The position numbers and the translations under genes were made by a program. This document shows positions 56,099-64,000 of a stretch of DNA of 64,000 nt, piece by piece. The notes below the pieces were generated by a model. That model was not told the origin of the DNA and did no database searches. It worked only from the letters and a program-made list of their open reading frames with translations. Source of the stretch: Polytrichum commune (lineage: Eukaryota; Streptophyta; Polytrichopsida; Polytrichales; Polytrichaceae). How positions within the stretch are numbered: position 1 is the first letter of the stretch; each line of letters starts with the position of its first letter. The DNA lies in assembly GCA_950295325.1 (NCBI GenBank), contig OX485804.1, positions 55,044,429 to 55,108,428 of the forward strand, read 5' to 3'.

Positions 56099-56723
56099 TA
56101 ACACTTTTTGAATGAAACTTTTTTTGGAAGCTTTATGTACCACTAGGTAAGGCTCACAAGACACACTTTTCAACATCTATATGATGTAATGAATCTTGAG
56201 TAGCAAGTCCACCCTCTATGTGCCTAGATCAAATTATAGCCCATGAAATATACCATTTCTTCCATGCCCTACCCCTTAAACTTGCTTCCACATGTTTCAA
56301 CAAACAATGTGGGACATTTACAACTCAAGAATTTGATTGCAGATTTGTTTTTGGGTCTACCAACTGATATGTTTGGAATTTGGGGGCTTGTAATATACCA
56401 TTGGAAAGGTCCAGAAGAAGAAAAAGAAGAAGAAGAAAAAAAACTTCGGTCTCCTGGAGGAGACCGACGTGAATTAAGTGTCTGTTTGATCCACCCCCAA
56501 TCCGATGCCCACAGGACAAAGGTATGGAAGTAAGGATCTATTCCCCCCTTTCGAGAGTAGACACAAGAAAGGTCCAACGGTATATTACACACCTAAAACT
56601 TTCAAACATTACAGTTGCAAAACAAAAAAAGAAAAATCTGTAGTTGTGTAGCGGCAGTAGATCAGGGTGGTCAAAAGAATCACAACGGGAAACCGATTGT
56701 GATTTTTTCTTCGCATAGTTTTC

Positions 56724-57028
56724 TACTACACTAATAAGGATATCTAGTGTTTGATATGCTAAATACAAATGCATACACTAAATATCAACAACCATATGAA
56801 AGTAAGTAACATTAAATGTAAACTCAAACACTAATATTAGCTATTAAAATATGTGAAAGTTACATGTTTTAATTTAATGTTAGTAAGGATATTAAAGAAA
56901 AAAACAATGATAAATGGAGAAATCCAACATATCTTCTAGCAAATCTTATAACACTAATTATCAAAGAATTGAAAAGTAGTGATGAGCAAGATATGGTGGT
57001 AACAACATTAAATATAATCAAACACAGT
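56724..57028. mobile_element. MITE, 'AAATATCA' family, copy 1 (degenerate)
   Basis: Collinear with 62008-62331 through the whole unit (GTTTGATA, ACACTAAATATCAA, AAGTAAGTAACA, GTGAAAGTTACATG, AATGTTAGTAAGGATAT, ATTATCAAAGAATTGAAAA). Its ends are weaker, starting TACTACACTAATAAGG and fading after AATCAAACACAGTG. Confidence 0.6.
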
Positions 57029-57413
57029 GACAACACAAGGTACATGCCACATGTAAATTACATTGAACATGTGCAAATTAAATCGCTCATTTTTTTTTTG
57101 TAAAAATGTTGTGAGAAGATTTTCAAGCCATATCTTTGACACATTAGAGTTATCCATTAACTCAATTGGAGTTTTAGTAGGGAGTTGGTTGTTTCGCATG
57201 CATAACTTTCCATGTTCGCTAAGTTATGGGTGCATGCTTGGAGTCAATCTGGAGGTTTGAACGAAGGACATTCCATATTGGTTCATTGGGTACCAAACTC
57301 ATTTTGGCATCTCTTGGCATTTTGTGCCATTCAAACCCATGCTTGCTTATAGTGTTCGTAGGGCCAAGGCCGTGCATGCCTCATAATACACATTACTTAG
57401 ACCACATGAACTA

Positions 57414-57801
57414 AGACTACACTAGATATTGAATTGAGTGTCACCAACTCCACTTGTCTTGCTCAATACTAATTGTAAACCGCCTGTGTAGTGCCACCAA
57501 CACCAAATGTATAGCTAACATTACTTGTCACTCCTTGTAAAAAAAAGGTTTGGACATTTTAGATATGCAATGTGGCAAAGTGATGTTAATCCAAATTTCA
57601 ATCTCCCAAGACAATATTTCATTACAAAAATGTCATGATGCAAAATATACGAAATCAAAAGTGGATGAATGAAAAGTGGATGAACTGAAAGCAAGTTGGG
57701 GTGACAGTACTTGTAAACTTATTCATAAGAGGTGTTGTTAGAAGAGTTACCACAATGACATAAAACCGTATGACACTAAATACAACATTTAGTGTAGTCT
57801 T
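57414..57801. mobile_element. MITE, 'ATTTAGTGT' family, inverted copy
   Basis: A 388-bp unit with inverted ends: AAGACTACACTAGAT on the left and the reverse complement of the right end AAGACTACACTAAAT. The interior left part is the reverse complement of parts of 2035-2416 and 51416-51708 (GTGTCACCAAC, TGCTCAATACTAATTGTAAACC, GGACATTTTAG-like). This is a relative in inverted orientation. Confidence 0.65.
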
Positions 57802-58280
57802 GATGCCATCAAGTTGGACCATGCGAGTCACTTGGACATGGTTAGAACCATTTTTAGTGGTTAAAGCCAAAATGACCATGTGTAAAAGAGCCAAGATTTC
57901 TAGGAAAAATACTAAGCTTGGATGTGCCTTGAATCGAAATTACAAATGAGTACAGTGTTGATTGGGAAACACCCTTAGACATTCAATGATCATGTAAATG
58001 CTGATCTCAACTGACTATTAGCAAAACTTAAGCTTTATGGCCTGCTTGTGGGCTTTTCCAACTCCGCCTGCAATTTTGGTTGCTAGCTTTGACTGTAAAT
58101 TGCCTTGAATCTAGACTTTAGAGATTGTGAATAACATAAATTTTTTCATTTAAAGTTTGTCAATCTAATCAGAGTTGAAAGATAGAAGTTGTAAGGGAAC
58201 TTTTGATATGTAAATCATCTTTTTCTTAAGTGATCATAGTATTTATGTATACCCAAAACCAACCTTTCGTACCACTGGAC
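57802..58280. other. non-coding stretch
   Basis: No gene or bounded repeat recognised. It ends at the TAA duplication of the next MITE. Confidence 0.45.
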
Positions 58281-58283
58281 TAA

Positions 58284-58615
58284 GGGCCACTTTACACACG
58301 AGACCGAAGGCCCATGACCATGGCCTACTAAGATCTCTCATTGGTCAAAAAGGTTGAGACCGTCCACTTCGCACGAGAAGGTGAAGGTCCAAGGGCCCAA
58401 AGAAATTATTTTGGATGAAAACTCTACATGAATTCCTATAGGGTAGACTTTACTTAATGCTTTACGGTTTGCTGGAATTTGTGTCAAGTCCACCTCCAAG
58501 AGGTAGGTTTGACGCAAATTCCCATAGACCATGTTAGTGAGTACGGCCTTTGGATGAGAATCAGGGCCCTCATAATTACATGTTCACAACCCTTGGGTTG
58601 TGTGTGAAGTGGCCC
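58284..58615. mobile_element. Tourist-like MITE with TAA duplications
   Basis: A 332-bp unit. The left end starts GGGCCACTTTACACACGAG and the reverse complement of the right end starts GGGCCACTTCACACACAAC. TAA lies directly outside each end (58281-58283 and 58616-58618). The ends resemble the GGGCCAGTTTACAC termini at 55839 and 20377. No coding sequence. Confidence 0.8.
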
Positions 58616-58618
58616 TAA

Positions 58619-59392
58619 TATGCATTTAGGGACTCCAAATACATGAAATTGATATTTAATGTTGATTTTTAGGTTATGTGATCTATTTTGAGCGTCCTCC
58701 TTACCATAGGCACTCCTCATTGTGTTAACTATGATTTTGAACCTAGAACGATTTATTTATTTGTTCATTTTGATTTGTGTCCAGGCGTGTGTGGGGGGAG
58801 CAAAATTAACATTCCAATGTCATTGTAACTCGTGTCTTTTTGAAGTCCGTTTTAAACTATGCGCCATGGCATATCTCATAGGTAAAATTTGGAGCTTCTA
58901 GAAGTGGGTTCTAAGAGGAGGTGCCTAAAGAGCGAATATTGACCTTCTTGTTGACACTTTTTTGACTAAATTGGATTGGAATAAGGTAGAGGGGCCCTTT
59001 CCCGCTCGAATTTTAGATTGGCATGTTCATTGGGGATTTATTAAGGGGGAATCAATCTTGGAAGATGTGTAAAGTACCTTATACAACTGATGAAGTTGCA
59101 AGTACTTCAAATCTCTTGGATAAGGTGCTCGTGACCTGGCCTACTACAACATCAATCTTATGTCTAGTGGTATACTATGTGTAGTAGTTTTGTGAGACAT
59201 CTTCAACACAATCTATTAACTTATACATGGAGGGGTGGTACTTTTTGTCTGCAACCAGGAGATAGTTTTGGCCACAAACAAAGGTCCCAACCTTCCCATG
59301 TAGTACACGAGTATATGTGGGAATGTGTCATGGTGTAATTTGCTTACCTTTTAAGAATGGATGGAACTGTTGGGACTGTGTACACTGCTAGT
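58619..59392. other. non-coding stretch
   Basis: No gene or bounded repeat is seen. Confidence 0.45.
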
Positions 59393-59921
59393 ATGGAAGT
59401 GCATCTGATGGTGAACAAGCAAAGCGATACACCCTAAACTCTGTAATATCAACCTCCATAATGTCACTCACTCTCTAACATCCCGAAACCCTAGGGAACG
59501 GATGTTCGTAGTTCAAATCTCACTCCTTGTTGTCACATCTCTCTCTCCCTTATATCACAAATTATGTCATTAATGCAAACCACCAAAGAAGTCAACCCAC
59601 ACCCTCGCATTGCGCCATGTGTCAATATGTGGAGTGTCACCTTCTTCTTCTTCTGCCACTTGTTGAATGTTGGTGCATGCATATGCCACATCGCCTGGGA
59701 AGGCCAAGTGGAGTGGACCACACCACACCACACCATTAAAATGTTGCACTTTGTGTTATTCCATAGTGTCACATGCTACACTGTTTCTATAGTATCACAC
59801 ATCCATGTTAACACTACAAAACTCTGTAATATCACGTGCACTTTGGTTGCCACAGGTGTGATACTACGGAGTTTAGAGTATGGAAGCGCATCCGATGGTG
59901 AGTAGGCAAAGCGATATAGCA
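59393..59921. repeat. unit flanked by ~41-bp direct repeats with inner inverted ends
   Basis: Near-identical flanks at 59393-59433 and 59880-59921 (TATGGAAGTGCATCTGATGG against TATGGAAGCGCATCCGATGG, both continuing to AAGCGATA) bracket a core. The core begins CTAAACTCTGTAATATCA near 59437, and its reverse end is CTAAACTCCGTAGTATCAC. The core holds repeated TGTAATATCAC-type motifs and no coding sequence. It could be a tandem-duplicated MITE edge. Confidence 0.45.
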
Positions 59922-60365
59922 TACATGCCAGATAAAGAGCACTAAATTTTTACACGACAAGTAAATTGAATCACTTTAAAGAAACTAAGTTACTTCATAA
60001 CCATGATTGAAGTAAAAAAAACTACATTTCCATTACATTAATGGTTAGGCAAAAAAATGTACATGTCAGAGGGGATACATGTGGACCAATGTTGTAGATC
60101 CTTGAGATGTACACTAAATATTGGATTTAACGTCACTTCCTATTTGGAATTACGCAATGTTATAACTATTTACTGTATAGTTCATTTTTTTTGCCAACAA
60201 AGGTCAAATTGGTTGTCTGCACATTATGAACACATGGGAGGTGATTTTGAAAAAAACCTTAACATTAACAATAAATCAATGAGAGAATTTTTAACTACAT
60301 CCAAATTATGGTTTAAATTGATGAACTGGGTGCAAGCACAATAAAGCAGACAACTCTTGATCCCT

Positions 60366-61200
60366 ACACAAGTTTAAGTGAAAGTGATTCAAAACTATAT
60401 AATAATTTTTATTATTATGAAAAAATATTCATAAACATATAAAGAAAAAATTAGATGTATAAAGTCATGCAATCTATGTTGACAAAAATAAATTCAATAT
60501 AAAGTATTCATATTTTGGAAGACAGTGCAAGTGGGTGATAATGAACAAGTAATTGTCTACTTTTTTAAAAAATAAAATAAAATAATTTTGAATCAATAAT
60601 AATCTACATTTCTTTTGATGATGCCCTCAAGTAACCAGTACTTACGTAATTGTGGACTTTCTTGAGCTTGGAAATAAGTGAGTAGTTTTTGGAAATGTGA
60701 ACACTTGTGGTTCAAGTGTTGTTATTTGTGCTCACCATGTAGCCATTATGTAGGTGATTATGTACTAAAAGATTGTGGACATGGTGTGCGCATACATGTG
60801 GCATCAAAGTGAAGATGTTAGAGCAGATGTGTAGTAGCAAGATAGTCCACAATTGACCAAAAAGACCGGAATTACCTTTATATTAATTAATTTTATGATG
60901 AAACTAGAGAATATGAAGAAAAAAAATCCAAGGTCATGACATTTATGTCCAAAACTAGATTGAGCCATTTACTTTTGAGCGTATTTTTAATAAAGATCTC
61001 ATCTTGATAATCTATATGTGAGTATTGAACAAGGACTTTACACAACAAAAGAGGGCATTATGAAAGAATGTCCAACTTAAACAACAAATTTTCTAGTATT
61101 TTTAGGCGTTTGACAAAACTAATTTTGGTTTTAGTATGTTGGAGCACTCTTATTGATCCACTTTACCATGCTTGCACCCAATTATCCTCTTACAACTGTA
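60366..61200. repeat. dispersed repeat shared with 37376-37958, copy 2 (interrupted)
   Basis: Collinear with copy 1 but carries an extra segment of about 250 bp (60640-60890), which is one arm of the inverted pair described next. No coding sequence. Confidence 0.6.
60665..60880. repeat. inverted-repeat arm, left
   Basis: About 215 bp whose reverse complement lies at 61497-61695. Shared motifs include GTGTTGTTATTTGT, CTCACCATGTAGCCATTATG, TAGGTGATT, GTGAAGAT and AGCAAGATAGTCC. The arms are about 615 bp apart, so either two opposed insertions of one MITE or a fold-back unit is possible. Confidence 0.65.
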
Positions 61201-61496
61201 TGGAAACATATTTGCCCTTCATAACAATTTTATTGAAGTTAAATTCAAACTGTATTCAAATTAAGATGCAAGAGGCAAACTCTCCTTGAGGGAGGTTAAT
61301 TACCCCTAAATACAAAGGTCCAATGTACAACTTATATAAACCATTGCGTTTTTACAACCCTACTCAATAATCAATTATTTTAGGGTGAACCACAAGCACC
61401 TCAACGTTATTGTAGCACAATAAAATCTACAATTTTTTGTGAAAAGGAAGTGAAAATATTGTTCATGTCTTAAAAATGCCAATCACGAAATTGATA

Positions 61497-61695
61497 TTAG
61501 GTAATTTCGAATTTTCTTGTCAATTCCGGACTATCTTGCTAATATCTTCACTACGTTGCCACGTGTATGTACACGTTATGTTCATGGTCTTTTAATATAC
61601 AATCACCTACATAATGGCTACATGGTGAGTACAAATAACAACACTTTGAAATACAAGTGTTCAAATTTTTAAAAACTACTTGCTTAATTCCAAAC
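61497..61695. repeat. inverted-repeat arm, right
   Basis: Reverse complement of 60665-60880 with scattered mismatches and a shorter middle. Confidence 0.65.
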
Positions 61696-62007
61696 TCAAC
61701 AAAAATTCATAATTACCTAAATATAAGTTATAAGGACCAAACTCATTTAACACATATGCGAACTTGGGCCACATGTCATTTGGTCCTGAGCATTTTGTAT
61801 GCCCAATCTTAAATTTCTTTTTCAATAAGTGTTCATTGGAAGCTTTAAATGTAGTGCAAGTGACAACGAGCACAAAAAGATTGTTTAAGCTCGATTGCTT
61901 AGCTTTGATGCAACAACTCCAATCTAGTGGAAGCGGATATACCATCTTCTTTGTTGATGAGTTACTTTGAAGATAGGGCGACTTTTGACATTGAAAGCTA
62001 CAGATGG

Positions 62008-62331
62008 TACACAAAATATGATATTTAGTGTTTGATACACCAAATATGAACACATACACTAAATATCAATAACCCTATCAGAGTAAGTAACACTAAATGT
62101 AAACTCAACCTGTAAATATAAACTATGGTAATATGTGGAAGTTACATGTTTGAATTTAGTGTTAGTAAGGATATGAAAAAAAGGATATAATAAGGGAGGT
62201 GGCAGTAGGGAAGGTAGCGGCACATTAATGTCTAACACTAATTGTCAAAGAATTGAAAATTAGTGTTGAGCATGGTAGGGTGGTAACAACACTAAATAAA
62301 ATCAAACACTAAATATCATGTTTTGTGTAGT
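62008..62331. mobile_element. MITE, 'AAATATCA' family, copy 2
   Basis: A 324-bp unit with inverted ends of about 29 bp: TACACAAAATATGATATTTA on the left and the reverse complement of the right end ACTACACAAAACATGATATT, both continuing to GTGTTTGAT. The interior is non-coding and collinear with 56724-57028. No certain target duplication. Confidence 0.75.
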
Positions 62332-62608
62332 GCATAATTGAAACACAAATGCCCATGCAACTCATTTAAGCATGTAGCTATTAGCAATCTCTAAGTGTAC
62401 TATTACGAATGTCTTCAAAACCGTGATTTTAACATGAAGAGTAGGTACTCATGTATATTATTCTTCCCAACACTATGTACCACAATCATGCATTTTGAGC
62501 CTTCAATTTTATGAGATTCATATACTCCTTGGGTGTAGGCTCGCTGTTGATTTGAGTGACATGCCAACCTCAAATATTGTTCTGCATAGTATCGATCCAT
62601 CATCCTCA

Positions 62609-62851
62609 GTGCCAGTGTCTGGGGAGAATTTTGGGCAGAATCAGTCAGAATGCTAGTGTAATTTTCAAGTCCAACCGGTTACATGGCATGATCTTTCGGT
62701 TTTACTTCACTAAGTTGAAGCAGATTCCATAGATTCCTCTAAAATCATGGGTAATTTTCCTGAAGTCTTGAACTTCAACCGGTTATTTCTCAAACTCAAC
62801 CGGGTTCATCTGTAACTAGCGGTCGATTCTCCCCGTTTCAATGCCTGGCAC
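62609..62851. repeat. dispersed 'CCGGTTA' repeat, copy C
   Basis: A 243-bp unit with the same landmarks as copies A and B. Its ends are weakly inverted: GTGCCAGTGTCTGGGGAGAA on the left and GTGCCAGGCATTGAAACGGG reversed on the right. Confidence 0.6.
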
Positions 62852-63415
62852 CCCAAGATAATTACATCTCTTCAACCAAGACCTTCTGCAAGGACGAGCT
62901 AGCACACAGTCTAGAACTTTGATCTGCCAAGTAGAGTATGTCAGGTCCAATCCACCTACAAGTCAGGAACCTTGGCAGTGCATTTTTGTCGACTACTTGC
63001 TAGGTTTTAATTCAGTGGATGGGTGATGAGAGCTACTCATCAGCAGCATGCTTTTTGGCAGCAAATCCCCGCACCCTTGTGCATTCTGGGATGTTGACTT
63101 CACATCCCAAATGATTCACACACAACAGTTACTGTTACAAATTGTGCACACTTCTTCCTAGTATGTTGACTTAACCGCTCCAAGTACACGAGGTTCCAGT
63201 GGTGCTGCAAATCCTTGTGGGGCCTGGGCCCTTGGTCATGGAAGTTGAGTAATTTAATTTTGTTTTATTAACAAGTTGATCAGAAGGTAGACTGAGGTCT
63301 TTGGATATATCCCCATAATCTGCCGCAAAGAGGTGCTCTGCATGCACAGGCCGGGGTCTGTGCACAGGTTCCAAGATTTCTCAGAAATAATAGAGCCGGG
63401 CACAGTCATGTAGAA
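62852..63415. other. non-coding stretch
   Basis: No gene or bounded repeat recognised. Confidence 0.45.
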
Positions 63416-63729
63416 AACGCCGGTTTCGAAACGGAAGTAAATAAGGTAAATAAATTCTGGTCTTGGCATGTGCCTAACCTTAAGGAGCTTGGTTTCAAGG
63501 TTGATCCTTCTTTCATTGGGTGGAATTGTCCGCATTCAATCCCAGATATTGGTTTTGTAAGGCTTGAAACCTCCGTTCCCGACCGGAGTTGAAAATAGAC
63601 GTTTCTCACCAATAAAAGAGGGACCAACCTTGAAACCAAGCTCCTCAAGGTCCTCAAGGTTAGGCACATGTTAACTTGGCCAAAATTCTTTTGCCTTGGC
63701 CAACCGAACTCCGTTTCGAAACTGGCGTT
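63416..63729. mobile_element. fold-back / MITE-like unit
   Basis: A 314-bp unit whose arms of roughly 110-130 bp are inverted copies of each other: AACGCCGGTTTCGAAACGG on the left against AACGCCAGTTTCGAAACGG reversed on the right. Both continue to CATGTGCCTAACCTT and GAGCTTGGTTTCAAGG. The loop is about 80 bp. The right arm has a small internal duplication (CTCAAGGTC). Any minus-strand frame here is a by-product of the repeat. Confidence 0.7.
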
Positions 63730-64000
63730 GTCGAGATTCGAGGCATGTTACTAAGCTAACTTATCATCAAGCGTATGTGAGCCGAGGCAGTTGTCATTGA
63801 TCTCAGTTCATATATGAATCCGAGGCAAGTTCAATCCTTTTGCTCATACCACTGTGTAGTTTCTTATCAGAAAAGTATGCATGTGAGCATTCATGGCTGT
63901 TTCAATAGCATTTTGGAATGTGCATAGGAAGAAGCTGAGGTCCACGCTTATGCAACTAGAGTCGGGCTAGAGTGACAGAGAGGCGACTCCAACCGCGGAC
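63730..64000. other. unassigned right edge
   Basis: No coding region can be supported in the last 270 bases. A gene starting beyond the window cannot be excluded. Confidence 0.4.

Noticed and set aside
56325-56592. Acidic and basic frames around 56.3-56.6 kb
   Set aside because: They come from an AGAAGAAGAA run and its complement. No domain is present.
63254-63669. Minus-strand frames near the right edge
   Set aside because: They lie largely in the fold-back repeat and read as translated inverted repeat.

Overview
This is nuclear DNA of a land plant. The evidence is a spliced plant-type glutaredoxin-like gene, a spliced mitochondrial carrier gene of the plant At5g15640 type, a short plant-telomere-type CCCTAAA run, and a dense mixture of plant transposon families (PIF/Harbinger, Tc1/mariner, Stowaway, Tourist-like, pogo-like, MULE, Ty1/copia, Ty3/gypsy chromovirus and LINE). 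The sequence alone does not fix the species. The repeat families recall bryophytes, lycophytes or ferns more than flowering plants, but that is an impression. Only two host genes look intact, and the rest is AT-rich repeat-derived DNA.

Layout. 1-9.1 kb: AT-rich repeats, including a MITE with TA duplications, a 405-bp MITE with an 8-bp target duplication, and worn coding remnants in a + then - convergent layout that may be an old PIF/Harbinger element. 9.17-16.10 kb: a GC-rich, apparently intact PIF/Harbinger element flanked by TTA duplications, with a SANT/trihelix-like ORF (+) facing a DDE transposase (-). 16.1-25 kb: a 5S-rRNA-like block, several MITE-like units and a decayed chromovirus integrase plus chromodomain. 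25-31 kb: the glutaredoxin/zinc-ribbon gene in two exons with its leader region. 33.1-33.7 kb: a terminal-inverted-repeat element filled with 13 units of a quasi-palindromic ~41-bp tandem repeat. 34.4-43.5 kb: an intronless ISWI helicase pseudogene, two LINE fragments on opposite strands, a pogo-like element, a copia fragment and a MULE remnant. 44.6-48.0 kb: the carrier gene in six exons on the minus strand. Its first intron holds a tandem duplication that copies the exon-1 splice donor. 48-64 kb: MITEs of several families, a decayed Tc1/mariner element with a Stowaway inside one long terminal repeat, and fold-back structures.

The two host genes are not obviously related. One encodes a membrane-targetable (MGC N terminus) glutaredoxin-fold protein with a Cys-rich tail, the other a mitochondrial inner-membrane transporter. 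The SANT-like protein and the DDE transposase of the GC-rich Harbinger would act together, as the two-protein transposition machinery of that superfamily does. Several Tourist-like MITEs in the window have TAA/TTA duplications and GGGC-type ends like those of that element.
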